A stretch of 64,000 nucleotides of DNA from Alcanivorax sp. (GCF_002733835.1 NZ_NVWY01000010.1:25686-89685), one strand, 5' to 3'; positions 30,082-38,850 are shown, counted from the stretch's first letter. Notes: a model not told the origin generated them from the letters alone. Numbers and translations are program-made.

Positions 30082-30933
30082 ATGGAGAGCGTTATTATTA
30101 TTGGGGCGCCACGTTCTGGCACCAATATGCTTAGAGATGTTTTGACCTCTTTTGAAGGTGTGGCTAGTTGGCCTTGTGATGAAATTAATTACATTTGGCG
30201 ACATGGTAACGTTCGTTACCCTTCTGATGAAATTCCGGCTGACAATGCCTTTCCAGCCGTAAGCCATTATATTCGTGGTCGATTTAAATTTATCGGCCGG
30301 CAGACTGGTGCCGATGTACTAATCGAAAAAACTTGCGCCAATTCACTGCGTGTCCCTTTTGTCGATGCTGTTATCCCTGAAGCAAAATATCTTTTTATTT
30401 ATAGGGATGGCATTGATGCTACTGGTTCTGCCAAGTTGCGATGGACGGCCAAACTGGATATCCCTTATATTCTAGAAAAAGTCCGTTTTGTGCCTAAGAT
30501 GGACTTGCCTTATTACGGATTACGCTATTTGTGGTCTCGTTTTTATCGTTTCTTCTCCAAGGAAAAGCGCCTCGCGTTTTGGGGGCCGGCTTTGGATGAT
30601 ATGCAAGAGATTCTTCAAAAACATGATCTGGATGAAGTTTGTGCACTCCAGTGGCAAAAGTGCGTAGAGCAATCAGAGAATGCCTTCTCCACTATGCCGG
30701 AGGGTAAAGTGCTCCGTATTCGTTACGAGGATTTTGTCCGGGCTCCGAAGGAAGAACTAAAGCGGATTCTCGACTTTATGGGAAGAGAGGTATCCGACGA
30801 TTCGATATCCAGTGCTGTGGCAGGGGTTTCCGCCAAAAGCCTTGGGAAAGGGCGGCAATCCCTGGGAGAGGAGAAAGTGAAGCAACTCGAAGAGCTGGTA
30901 GGGGGCACCCTGAGGCGTTATGACTATCTCTAA
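30082..30933 (+). CDS. sulfotransferase family protein
   Basis: PAPS-dependent sulfotransferase (283 aa), predicted to sulfate a sugar of the polysaccharide. The 5'-phosphosulfate-binding loop is near the N-terminus: G8-A-P-R-S-G-T14 (IIGAPRSGTNML). A 3'-phosphate-binding-like segment YLFIYRDGIDATGSAKLRW lies near residue 115, and a C-terminal YEDFVRAPKEELKRILDFMG helix is typical of the Sulfotransfer families. ATG 30082 has AAGGG at good spacing; the TTG at 30067 is less likely. It overlaps the next gene by 14 nt. It lies inside the glycosyltransferase block and shares the locus with cysC (39282-39893). Confidence 0.9.
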   Translation: MESVIIIGAPRSGTNMLRDVLTSFEGVASWPCDEINYIWRHGNVRYPSDEIPADNAFPAVSHYIRGRFKFIGRQTGADVLIEKTCANSLRVPFVDAVIPEAKYLFIYRDGIDATGSAKLRWTAKLDIPYILEKVRFVPKMDLPYYGLRYLWSRFYRFFSKEKRLAFWGPALDDMQEILQKHDLDEVCALQWQKCVEQSENAFSTMPEGKVLRIRYEDFVRAPKEELKRILDFMGREVSDDSISSAVAGVSAKSLGKGRQSLGEEKVKQLEELVGGTLRRYDYL

Positions 30934-31537
30934 ACTTGCGTTGTCACCGGTGCAGTCGTTTCTGAAGCGCTCGTTTGATTTTCTGGTTGCGTTTGCCGGT
31001 CTGATAGCGGTCTGGTGGCTAATTCTTATTGCCTACATTGCTGCCACGCTGGATACCCGCAGCAGCGGTTTTTTTATCCAGACCAGGGTGGGCAAAGATG
31101 GAAGGGTCTTCAGGGTGGTGAAGATCAAAACCATGCGGCCTGATGATAAGACGACGACTACGGTAACACAGTCTGGCGATCCCAGAATTACCCCTCTGGG
31201 TGCTTTCTTTAGGAAGACAAAAATTGATGAATTACCCCAGCTTTGGAATGTTCTGCTGGGGCAGATGAGCTTTGTTGGACCGCGACCGGATGTTCCAGGA
31301 TATGCAGATAGGTTGGAAGGTGAAGACCGGGCGGTCCTTTCCCTTCGCCCTGGTATTACTGGGCCTGCGACCCTGAAATATCGGGATGAGGAGGAAATCC
31401 TGGCTGCACAGGATGATCCTGAACGTTATAACCGTGAGGTCATTTATCCCGATAAAGTACAAATTAATCTCCAGTATATTCGGGACTGGTCTTTCTCCGG
31501 TGATCTGCGTTACATCCTTGCAACGGTTCTGGGCTGA
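30920..31537 (+). CDS. PglC-like initiating phosphoglycosyl transferase
   Basis: Small monotopic phosphoglycosyl transferase (205 aa) that loads the first sugar-phosphate onto undecaprenyl phosphate. It has one N-terminal re-entrant helix (about residues 15-43), then the conserved sequence [18 protein letters not shown], the catalytic pair D103-E104 in [11 protein letters not shown], and [12 protein letters not shown]. It lacks the extra membrane domain of WbaP/WcaJ. PglC relatives often use UDP-diNAc-bacillosamine; the dehydratase at 34715 and aminotransferase at 31576 fit such a donor, but this is inference. It overlaps the sulfotransferase gene. Confidence 0.92.
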   Translation: MTISKLALSPVQSFLKRSFDFLVAFAGLIAVWWLILIAYIAATLDTRSSGFFIQTRVGKDGRVFRVVKIKTMRPDDKTTTTVTQSGDPRITPLGAFFRKTKIDELPQLWNVLLGQMSFVGPRPDVPGYADRLEGEDRAVLSLRPGITGPATLKYRDEEEILAAQDDPERYNREVIYPDKVQINLQYIRDWSFSGDLRYILATVLG

Positions 31538-31575
31538 TCGCTCAGCGCTCTAATGGCTTTATAAGAGTACGATTT

Positions 31576-32766
31576 ATGCTAAACGGCCCGTTTTCTCCTT
31601 GGCCTTCCTTCACCCCGGAAGAGGCCGATGCAGTTTCCCGTGTGTTACTTTCCAACAAGGTGAATTACTGGACCGGCCAGGAAGGGCGTGAGTTCGAGCG
31701 CGAATTCGCGGCCTTTGCCGGTACTGAGTATGCCATTGCTGTCGCCAACGGTACCTTGGCGCTGGATCTGGCTCTGCATGGGTTGGGTATTGGTGCTGGT
31801 GATGAAGTGGTAGTGACGCCGCGTACTTTCCTGGCGTCGGCAACGGCGGTGATTAACGCGGGGGCGACTCCGGTGTTTGCCGATGTGGACCCGGACACCC
31901 AGAACATCACCCCAGAGACGGTTGCCGCTGTGCTAACCCCGAAAACCCGGGCGGTAGTGTGCGTGCATCTGGCCGGTTGGCCTTGTGACATGGGTGGCAT
32001 GATGGCGCTGGCCGAACAGCACGGGCTGTTTGTGATTGAGGACTGCGCGCAGGCTCACGGGGCAACTTACAAGGGTAAGCCGGTGGGTGGCCTTGGACAT
32101 GTGGGTTGCTGGTCTTTCTGTCAGGACAAGATCATGAGCACCGGCGGTGAGGGCGGCATGGTCACGGTGAATGATCGTGACTTGTGGTCCCGGATGTGGA
32201 GTTTCAAGGACCATGGCAAAAGCTGGAACGCTGTTTATGAGCGTGAGCACCCGCCGGGTTTTCGTTGGCTGCATGAATCGGTGGGCACTAACTGGCGGTT
32301 GACGGAAATGCAGTCAGTTATCGGTCGAATTCAGCTGCAACGCATGCGGGATTGGACTATCGCACGCCAGGCCAATTGCCGGGCAATCTGGGAAACAGCG
32401 GCATCACTGCCCGGGTTACGCGTGCCGGTGGTGCCGGAAGATATCGGTCATGCGGGTTACAAGTGTTATGTGTTTGTGGATGAGGCTGTTGTTAATGAGC
32501 CCGTTGCGGATGTGCGTGACCGGATTATGAATGCAATTGTGGCGGAAGGTGTGCCCTGTTTCTCCGGATCTTGCTCAGAGGTGTACCTGGAGAAGGCATT
32601 TACGGATCTTGGGTTGGGGCCGCAAGAGCGGTTGCCGGTTGCAAGGGCCCTGGGGGAGAGTTCGCTGATGTTTTTGGTGCACCCGACATTGACCGAGGCC
32701 GAGATTGATAAAACTTGTGAGGTGTTGCGCAAGGTAATGGGTTCGGATGTCGGGTTACGGCCTTAG
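31576..32766 (+). CDS. DegT/DnrJ/EryC1 aminotransferase (sugar 4-aminotransferase-like)
   Basis: PLP-dependent nucleotide-sugar aminotransferase (396 aa) with K185 in WSFCQDKIMSTGGEGGM as the PLP lysine and VANGTLALDLALHGLG near residue 56. It probably aminates a 4-keto sugar made by the dehydratase encoded at 34715 (PglE/WeeJ-like role, inferred). The last six codons (DVGLRP) and the TAG stop are inside a family 1 REP (32749-32799), so the natural C-terminus seems to have been replaced by repeat DNA. The remaining fold is complete. Confidence 0.9.
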   Translation: MLNGPFSPWPSFTPEEADAVSRVLLSNKVNYWTGQEGREFEREFAAFAGTEYAIAVANGTLALDLALHGLGIGAGDEVVVTPRTFLASATAVINAGATPVFADVDPDTQNITPETVAAVLTPKTRAVVCVHLAGWPCDMGGMMALAEQHGLFVIEDCAQAHGATYKGKPVGGLGHVGCWSFCQDKIMSTGGEGGMVTVNDRDLWSRMWSFKDHGKSWNAVYEREHPPGFRWLHESVGTNWRLTEMQSVIGRIQLQRMRDWTIARQANCRAIWETAASLPGLRVPVVPEDIGHAGYKCYVFVDEAVVNEPVADVRDRIMNAIVAEGVPCFSGSCSEVYLEKAFTDLGLGPQERLPVARALGESSLMFLVHPTLTEAEIDKTCEVLRKVMGSDVGLRP

Positions 32767-32799
32767 GCCTCTCTGTGCCCTTGGGTAAACACGACCTGC
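32749..32799 (-). repeat. REP family 1, long variant overlapping a gene end
   Basis: TGTCGGGTTACGGCC...with the CTCTGTGCCCTTGGGTAA block and closing ACACGACCTGC (tag changed to GCAG). Its first 18 nt encode the C-terminus and stop of the aminotransferase. Confidence 0.8.
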
Positions 32800-32825
32800 G
32801 AGCGACTGGTTCGTGTTTGTGATTT

Positions 32826-32859
32826 GTAGGTCGCATTAGCCTAAAGGCGTAATCCGACA
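32826..32859 (+). repeat. REP family 1 hairpin
   Basis: GTAG-tagged copy with inner GCCTAAAGGC hairpin. Confidence 0.9.
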
Positions 32860-32923
32860 ATGGACTTGGCCTGTGATTGTGTCGTGTCATTGCTACGCTC
32901 GGCTTGATTCACGGATGAATGAG

Positions 32924-32958
32924 TGTCGGATTACGTCCTTCGGACTAATTCGACCTAC
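32924..32958 (-). repeat. REP family 1 hairpin
   Basis: Inner stem GTCC-TT-CGGAC, a paired variant of the usual GCC/GGC. It ends 15 bp before the TTG start of the ligase-like gene and next to its ribosome site. Confidence 0.9.
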
Positions 32959-32973
32959 CGATGAGGTGGGTTT

Positions 32974-34272
32974 TTGATTCGATTCTGCCGATTCTCCGCT
33001 AGCATTCTGTTGTTTTCCTTTCTTGCCTTTCTGCTGGTGTTTCAGTCTGCCTATGCGGTGTTACCTGTGTTGGCGGTTGTCGCGGCGTTGTTGTGCTTGG
33101 TGGAGTTTCAGCGAGGGCATGCTCGATTGGCGGGGGATGATCTCGCCATGCTCTTGGTGTTGTTGTGCTTTTCCCTGGTGTGGCTTGCGGATGTCTGGCG
33201 TGCCGGGCAATGGCCGATGGGGACCGAAGGTGAAGGGCGATGGTTGCCGGTGTGGCCTCTGTTGTCTGCTCTGGTTCTGCTGGCTTGGCGGTACGTACCA
33301 CCGGCGGCCTCGGCCTGGTGGTGGGGCGTGGTTGTGGGGGCGCTCTGTGCCGGCGGCATTGCGGCCCATGAGCACTTCTGGTTGGGGCGATGGCGCCCGG
33401 ATAATGGCATGAATGCGATTCCGTTCGGCAATATTGCGCTGTTGCTTGGCTCGCTGTCTTTGGTTCCCTTGGTGTCTTTGCGAGGGGCATTGGCTCCCCG
33501 GTTTGGTGTATGGTTGAGCGCGGCACTGGTTCTGGCTGCATTCGCCGGGCTGCTGGCTTCGGTGTTATCCGGTACGCGTGGTGGATGGGTGGTGTTTCCT
33601 GCACTAGCGCTTTTGTTATGTGCCGCTGCACTGACTTCCTTGTCCCGTGGGCGGGTGGTTGCGTTGGTAGTGGTGTTGATGACGGCATTGCTGGCCATGG
33701 CGTTTCTGCCGCGGGCGTCGGTGTCTGCCCGGGTGGGAGAGGGTGTGGAAAACCTTCAGGAGTACGCCCAGGGCGATGCAGGTTCGTCGCTGGGCGTACG
33801 ATTGGAAATGTGGCGGGCCGGTTGGCATTTGGTTCAGCAAAAACCCTTGCTGGGTTGGGGCGAAGGCAAGCTGGAAGCCCAGCGAGACGAATGGGTGGCT
33901 GAAGGCCGCTTTAATCGGGGTATTAGCCAGTATGATCAGCTGCACAGCGATACTGTGGATACTCTGGCCCGGCGAGGCATTGTTGGGGGGCTATCGCTGT
34001 TTGCCTTGTATTTGGTGCCTTTGGGGCTGTTCTGGCGCTATTGGCGCCGGGCTGGCCATGCCGGGAATGAGGCGGTACAGCGCGAGATGAGAGCCTTTGC
34101 GCTGTGCGGTGCCCTGGTTGTGGTGGCGTTTATGGGCTTCGGGCTGAGCCAGTCGATGTTGCGGGACCCCCGTGGTCTGGCTGGGTTTCTGGGGTTGCTG
34201 GTGGCGTGCTGGTGCTTGCTCAAACAGGCGGCTGAGTGTCAGGCCGATGTCGGGTTACGGCCTTCGGCTTAA
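32974..34272 (+). CDS. O-antigen ligase family protein (WaaL/Wzy_C superfamily)
   Basis: Membrane protein (432 aa) with about 10-12 helices and the Wzy_C/WaaL signature: SGTRGGWVVFPALALLL near residue 197 and a periplasmic loop ending QYDQLHSDTVDTLARRGIVGG, with the conserved His. It may ligate glycan to a lipid or act as a second polymerase. The TTG start at 32974 is chosen because GAGGTG lies 5 nt upstream and no in-frame ATG exists nearby. The last residues DVGLRPSA and the TAA stop come from a REP (34249-34282), exactly as in the preceding aminotransferase gene. Confidence 0.86.
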   Translation: MIRFCRFSASILLFSFLAFLLVFQSAYAVLPVLAVVAALLCLVEFQRGHARLAGDDLAMLLVLLCFSLVWLADVWRAGQWPMGTEGEGRWLPVWPLLSALVLLAWRYVPPAASAWWWGVVVGALCAGGIAAHEHFWLGRWRPDNGMNAIPFGNIALLLGSLSLVPLVSLRGALAPRFGVWLSAALVLAAFAGLLASVLSGTRGGWVVFPALALLLCAAALTSLSRGRVVALVVVLMTALLAMAFLPRASVSARVGEGVENLQEYAQGDAGSSLGVRLEMWRAGWHLVQQKPLLGWGEGKLEAQRDEWVAEGRFNRGISQYDQLHSDTVDTLARRGIVGGLSLFALYLVPLGLFWRYWRRAGHAGNEAVQREMRAFALCGALVVVAFMGFGLSQSMLRDPRGLAGFLGLLVACWCLLKQAAECQADVGLRPSA

Positions 34273-34282
34273 CACGACCTAC
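34249..34282 (-). repeat. REP family 1 hairpin overlapping a gene end
   Basis: TGTCGGGTTACGGCCTTCGG... closing ACACGACCTAC. Its first 24 nt encode the C-terminus and stop of the ligase-like protein. The gap 34273-34714 (442 bp) holds three REPs, a promoter and a CRP-like site. Confidence 0.9.
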
Positions 34283-34307
34283 GAGTGGATGGTGTGTTTT
34301 GTGGTTT

Positions 34308-34342
34308 GTAGGTCGAATTAGCCTGAAAGGCGTAATCCGACA
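34308..34342 (+). repeat. REP family 1 hairpin
   Basis: GTAG-tagged copy with inner GCCTGAAAGGC hairpin. Confidence 0.9.
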
Positions 34343-34402
34343 GGGGCCCGGCACGTGGAGTGCATCTTGTCATGGCTGTGTTTGATTTGGTCTATGGATG
34401 GA

Positions 34403-34437
34403 TGTCGGATTACGTCCTTCGGACTATTTCGACCTAC
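34403..34437 (-). repeat. REP family 1 hairpin
   Basis: Inner stem GTCC-TT-CGGAC; one mismatch in the outer stem (CTATTTCGAC). Confidence 0.88.
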
Positions 34438-34588
34438 CGGGCTGGTGGGTTGTAGTGTAGCGCTCGTTTGCAACAGATTGAAAAAGATGAGTGATTGCGA
34501 GTGAATTATCACAGACCTCAGTATCCGTTTGTCGCCTAATTGTCACGGTTCATGACTAGATTGCCTCGAAATTAGTGCTTTTTACCCG

Positions 34589-34616
34589 TTGGATATCCTG
34601 GAGAACGGCTTATAAT
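34589..34616 (+). promoter_or_regulatory. sigma70 promoter of the WbpM-like gene
   Basis: -35 TTGGAT (34589-34594), 16-bp spacer and consensus -10 TATAAT (34611-34616). The predicted start of transcription is near 34623, leaving a leader of about 90 nt before the gene at 34715. Confidence 0.7.
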
Positions 34617-34634
34617 GCTCCCCCGGCTAAGTAG

Positions 34635-34650
34635 TGTGACGAAAATCACA
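34635..34650. promoter_or_regulatory. CRP/Vfr-like binding site
   Basis: TGTGA-CGAAAA-TCACA, perfect half-sites with the standard 6-bp spacing. Its centre is about +20 relative to the predicted transcription start, a position that would favour repression or roadblock rather than activation. Confidence 0.55.
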
Positions 34651-34714
34651 GTCTTATGGCTAAGAGGGACTTTGCCGTGTTAGTCGGCCCTGTGGTCGCA
34701 TGGATGGACCTGTT

Positions 34715-36670
34715 ATGACGAACAAATATCTCTATTCCCCTGTACATCGGATGGTGTCGCTCTCGCGCGCGGCCAAGCGCCTGATCATGCTTGGTGCGGA
34801 TGCGCTTGCTGTGCCGCTGCTGCTGTGGCTGGCTTACGCGTTGCGCCTGAATTCCCCCAGTCCTGAGATTGACGATCTTTGGTTGTTGGTGGCGGCGCCT
34901 CTGTTGTTGTTGCCTGCCCTGTACGTGTTTGGTTTTTACCGCTCGATCGTGCGCTATCTCGGCGCGGAGGTGGCTTGGTCGATCCTGGCGGGTGTCACCA
35001 TTACGGTGGTGTTGCTGGCGGCGTCCTCTTACATGGTGTCGGCCTCTACGCCGCGCTCAGTGTTTCTGATTTTCTGGGCGGTGCTGGTGCTCTACTTGGG
35101 CGGCAGCCGCTTCATGATGCGCCGCTTCCTCTATAACGTGCTGGGCAAGCGTATTGCCCGTGAAGCGGTGGCGGTGTTTGGTGCCGGTGGTGCCGGTGCC
35201 CAGCTGGTTTCGGGCCTGCTTTCTACGGCCGAGCTGCACCCGTTGATGATCGTGGACGACGCGCCCGGTAAGCAGGGTACGCTGCTCTGTGGTGTGCCGG
35301 TAGTGGGCCGCCGAGCCCTGGAAAAAGCGGTGGAGCGTGGGGCGATTCGTACTGTGTTGCTGGCGCTGCCTTCAGAAAGCCGGGCCACCCGTATGGCGGT
35401 GGTACGCTGGCTGGAAACGCTGAATGTGCATGTGCAGACGGTACCGTCATTTGCGGATATTGCCAGTGGCAAAGCGCGCCTTGAAGAAATCAAGGAAGTG
35501 TCCATTGAAGACCTGCTGGGCCGTGACGCTGTCCCGCCCCGGGCGGATCTGCTGACGCGCTGTATCAGTGGCAAGCATGTGCTGGTAACCGGTGCGGGTG
35601 GTTCCATTGGCAGCGAGTTGTGCCGGCAAATTCTCAAGTTGCACCCCTCCAAACTGGTGTTGCTGGAGCAGAGCGAGTTCGGGCTGTATGCCATCGAGAA
35701 GGAGCTGCGGGCGCTGGCGGGGGCGCGCAGCAAGGATATCGAGATCGAGGCGGTGTTGGGTTCGGTGGTGAACCGGGGCCTGATGGAGCGGCTGTGCCGT
35801 GAGCATCGGGTGGATACCGTCTATCACGCGGCCGCGTACAAACATGTGCCGATTGTTGAGGCCAACCCTTCTGCCGGCGTACGGAATAATATTATCGGGA
35901 CGCTGGAAGCCGCACAGGGGGCCGAAGCGGCCCATGTGAAGCACTTTATTCTGGTGTCCACTGACAAGGCGGTTCGCCCGACTAATGTAATGGGCGCCAC
36001 CAAGCGTTTTGCCGAGTTGGTGCTCCAGGCTATTGCTGCGCGGGGTTCGGAGACGGTGTTCTCCATGGTGCGTTTTGGCAATGTGCTGGGTTCGTCCGGT
36101 TCGGTGGTGCCCCTGTTCCGTGACCAGATTCAAAAGGGTGGGCCGGTGACGGTGACCCACCCGGATGTGATTCGTTATTTCATGACGATTCCGGAGGCTT
36201 CCCAGCTGGTGATCCAGGCGGGTGCCATGGCCCAGGGCGGCGAGGTGTTCGTGCTGGATATGGGCGAGCCGGTGCGCATTGTGGACCTGGCGCGGACCAT
36301 GGTGCATTTGATGGGCATGTCCGTGCGGGATGAGAAGAGCCCGGATGGTGATATCGAGATTGCCTTTTCCGGCCTGCGCCCGGGTGAGAAGCTCTATGAA
36401 GAGCTGCTGATCGGTGACTGCAGTACGCGTACCGAACACGAGATGATTATGCAGGCCCATGAAGAAAAGCTGGAATGGGATGAAATCTCTTTCGCTCTGG
36501 AAGCCTTCCGCAAGGCGTTGAACCGCGCTGACCAGGATGCCCTGCGGGCTTTGCTGCGTAGCTATGTGAATGGGTACGAGCCGAGCGGAGTGAGCGTAGA
36601 GGCGCCCAAAAGCGCGCCCAGCCGTGAATTACCGGCGATGGTGGCGAAAACCGCCAGCGCGGTGGAATAG
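34715..36670 (+). CDS. membrane-bound UDP-GlcNAc 4,6-dehydratase (WbpM/PglF family)
   Basis: Large membrane-anchored SDR (651 aa) expected to convert UDP-GlcNAc to the UDP-4-keto-6-deoxy sugar. Four N-terminal helices (about residues 15-130) precede a first Rossmann domain (GAGGAGAQLVSGLL) and a catalytic SDR domain, T292-GAGGSIG-299. The active site shows S415-T-D-K418 and M426-x3-K430, with Met in place of the usual SDR Tyr, a known trait of the WbpM/FlmA/PglF group. ATG 34715 is preferred; ATG 34700 is in frame. It has its own promoter and CRP-like site, so it is probably not co-transcribed with the upstream block. Confidence 0.93.
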   Translation: MTNKYLYSPVHRMVSLSRAAKRLIMLGADALAVPLLLWLAYALRLNSPSPEIDDLWLLVAAPLLLLPALYVFGFYRSIVRYLGAEVAWSILAGVTITVVLLAASSYMVSASTPRSVFLIFWAVLVLYLGGSRFMMRRFLYNVLGKRIAREAVAVFGAGGAGAQLVSGLLSTAELHPLMIVDDAPGKQGTLLCGVPVVGRRALEKAVERGAIRTVLLALPSESRATRMAVVRWLETLNVHVQTVPSFADIASGKARLEEIKEVSIEDLLGRDAVPPRADLLTRCISGKHVLVTGAGGSIGSELCRQILKLHPSKLVLLEQSEFGLYAIEKELRALAGARSKDIEIEAVLGSVVNRGLMERLCREHRVDTVYHAAAYKHVPIVEANPSAGVRNNIIGTLEAAQGAEAAHVKHFILVSTDKAVRPTNVMGATKRFAELVLQAIAARGSETVFSMVRFGNVLGSSGSVVPLFRDQIQKGGPVTVTHPDVIRYFMTIPEASQLVIQAGAMAQGGEVFVLDMGEPVRIVDLARTMVHLMGMSVRDEKSPDGDIEIAFSGLRPGEKLYEELLIGDCSTRTEHEMIMQAHEEKLEWDEISFALEAFRKALNRADQDALRALLRSYVNGYEPSGVSVEAPKSAPSRELPAMVAKTASAVE

Positions 36671-36683
36671 CTTTTCCTGATAA

Positions 36684-36718
36684 TGTCGGATTACGCCTTT
36701 CAGGCTAATCCGACCTAC
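36684..36718 (-). repeat. REP family 1 hairpin
   Basis: Outer stem GTCGGATTA/TAATCCGAC, inner GCCTTTCAGGC; 13 bp after the dehydratase stop. Confidence 0.92.
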
Positions 36719-36741
36719 AAGATCCACTCACCCGTAGTTTC

Positions 36742-36774
36742 GTAGGTCGAATTAGGCGCAGCCGTAATCCGACA
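36742..36774 (+). repeat. REP family 1 hairpin
   Basis: GTAG-tagged partner of 36684-36718, 23 bp away, with inner GGC-GCA-GCC. Confidence 0.92.
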
Positions 36775-36908
36775 TTATGCTGTGGGTGTTGGTTTTTGCT
36801 TATATTAAATTTGACTAAGCTCTCCCTTTTTATATTCCCTTTGCCCTGTAAAATGCCCTTTTTGCTGCGCGGTTTGTCGCGCGGCTTGGGTTCTGTCTGG
36901 TTCATCTG

Positions 36909-38681
36909 ATGACGCTGGAAATACTGATAACACTGCTGATTGTGTTGGCTGTGCTGGGGGCGCTGGCTAGCAACCGTGTGCCTGCGGATATGACCATGAT
37001 GGCGGCGCTGGTACTGGTGCTGGTCACGGGTATCATTTCCCCGGGCGAGGCGCTGTCCGGTTTTGCCAACCCTGGCTTGATGACCATTGCGGCGCTGTAC
37101 GTGGTGGCGGCTGCCTTGCGGGATACTGGCGCCATTTACTGGGTAGCGCACCGGTTGCTGGGCCAGCCCAAGTCCGTACTTTCCAGCCAATTTCGGTTGA
37201 TCGCGCCGGCGTCCATTCTGAGTGCCTTCCTGAACAACACCACGGTTGTGGCGATGATGATTCCTGCGGTGCAGGAATGGGCGCAACGCTTGCGGTTGTC
37301 TGCCTCTAAACTGCTGTTGCCGTTGAGTTATGCGGCTATTCTCGGCGGTACCTGTACGCTGATTGGCACTAGCACCAATCTGGTGGTGGATGGCCTGGTA
37401 CAGGAGAAAGGCCTGCCGGCGTTCGGCATTTTCGATGTGGCCTGGGTGGGCGTGCCGGTGTTGCTCGGCGGTGCGGCCTTCATGTTGCTGGTCAGCCGCT
37501 TCTTGTTGCCGAACCGGGCGAGTATGGCGTCCCAGTGGGAAGATGCCCGTGAGTACCACGTTGAGATGCTGGTGGCGAAAGGCAGCCCGCTGGCAGGGCG
37601 TACCATTCAGGATGCTGGGCTGCGCAATCTGACCTATGGCTTTTTGACCGATATTCAGCGCGACGAACGCTTGTTTACGGCGGTTGGCCCGGAAATGACG
37701 CTGCAGGAAGGTGATCTGCTGGCGTTTGTCGGGGTGCCGGAGTGTGCGCGGGAGCTACAACGTATCAACGGTTTGCAGGCCGCCCATGGTGGGGCTCACA
37801 AATTGGGCTTGAATAACCACCAACGCCACCTCGTGGAAGTGGTACTGAGCCCGGAGTTCCCTGGCATTGGCCGTTCGGTGAAGGAAACTGGCTTTCGTAC
37901 CCGCTACCAGGCGGCAATTTTGAGTATTAGCCGTAACGGGAAGCGAGTGCCTGGCAAGGTGGGCGAGCAGAGTTTGAAGGTAGGGGACACCCTGCTGCTG
38001 GAAACCAGCCAGCAGTTTGTCGAGCAATATCAGTATCGTCGCGATTTCATGCTGGTCAGCCCGTTGAAGGATTCCACCCCCCCGGACTTTCGTCGGGCGC
38101 CGCTGGCCGTTGCGGTGCTGGTGGCCATGGTGATGGCGAATGTGTTGGGGCTGGCCTCGACCCTGGAGGCGGCCATGTTTGCTGCAGGGCTGATGATCGC
38201 CCTGCGCTGTGTCACCGTGAACCGCTCGCGGATGAATGTAAGCGTCAACCTGCCGGTACTGGTGGTGATTGGTGCGTCGTTTGCGCTGGGTAAAGCCATG
38301 GAGTCCAGCGGCGCGGCTGCCTGGATTGTAGAGCAGGTGATTCCGGAGGGCGGTCTGTCGCCCTTTATGGCGCTGGTGATCATTTATTTGCTCACGGCCG
38401 TGTTTACCGAAATGATCACCAACAATGCTGCCGCCGTGCTGGTTTTTCCTATTGCCATTGGCGTTGCTGAACAGCTGGGCGTCAGCCCCATGCCCTTTAT
38501 CGTTGCCGTCATGTTCGCCGCTTCCGCGAGCTTCATGACTCCGCTGGGTTACCAGACCAACCTTATGGTAATGGGGCCGGGAGGCTACACGTTCCGGGAT
38601 TACCTGAAAATCGGGTTTCCGATGAGTGTGGTGGTGGCGGTGATCAGCCTTAGCGTTATTCCGATGGTTTGGGGGTTTTGA
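36909..38681 (+). CDS. SLC13/DASS-type anion transporter with TrkA-C domains
   Basis: Inner-membrane permease (590 aa) of the SLC13/ArsB-NhaD superfamily. Membrane half one spans about residues 1-190 with the SNT-type motif LIGTSTNLVVDGL. Two cytoplasmic RCK/TrkA-C domains occupy about 210-380, and the second membrane half about 395-590 includes TEMITNNAAAVLVFPIA and ASASFMTPLGYQTNLMVMGP. This TrkA-C-containing architecture is found in sodium/sulfate transporters (SLT type). Because cysC and a sulfotransferase are linked, sulfate is the most likely substrate, though dicarboxylates or other anions remain possible. A CGAGCTA heptamer array starts 7 nt after the stop. Confidence 0.88.
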   Translation: MTLEILITLLIVLAVLGALASNRVPADMTMMAALVLVLVTGIISPGEALSGFANPGLMTIAALYVVAAALRDTGAIYWVAHRLLGQPKSVLSSQFRLIAPASILSAFLNNTTVVAMMIPAVQEWAQRLRLSASKLLLPLSYAAILGGTCTLIGTSTNLVVDGLVQEKGLPAFGIFDVAWVGVPVLLGGAAFMLLVSRFLLPNRASMASQWEDAREYHVEMLVAKGSPLAGRTIQDAGLRNLTYGFLTDIQRDERLFTAVGPEMTLQEGDLLAFVGVPECARELQRINGLQAAHGGAHKLGLNNHQRHLVEVVLSPEFPGIGRSVKETGFRTRYQAAILSISRNGKRVPGKVGEQSLKVGDTLLLETSQQFVEQYQYRRDFMLVSPLKDSTPPDFRRAPLAVAVLVAMVMANVLGLASTLEAAMFAAGLMIALRCVTVNRSRMNVSVNLPVLVVIGASFALGKAMESSGAAAWIVEQVIPEGGLSPFMALVIIYLLTAVFTEMITNNAAAVLVFPIAIGVAEQLGVSPMPFIVAVMFAASASFMTPLGYQTNLMVMGPGGYTFRDYLKIGFPMSVVVAVISLSVIPMVWGF

Positions 38682-38687
38682 AAGTTT

Positions 38688-38781
38688 CGAGCTACGAGCT
38701 ACGAGCTACGAGCTACGAGCTACGAGCTACGAGCTACGAGCTACGAGCTACGAGCTACGAGCTACGAGCTACGAGCTACGA
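38688..38781 (+). repeat. tandem heptamer array (CGAGCTA)13
   Basis: Thirteen exact copies of the 7-bp unit CGAGCTA plus a partial CGA, beginning 7 nt after the transporter stop. The same unit forms a second array at 63580-63649. Confidence 0.95.
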
Positions 38782-38850
38782 AAAAATAGATAGGAAAAAC
38801 CAAAAAAGTTCCCAAGGATGGGAGTGACCATAAATATGGAGGGAGCAAGG

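Noticed and set aside
38688..38781. CRISPR array
   Set aside because: Units are 7 bp with no spacers, and there are no cas genes.
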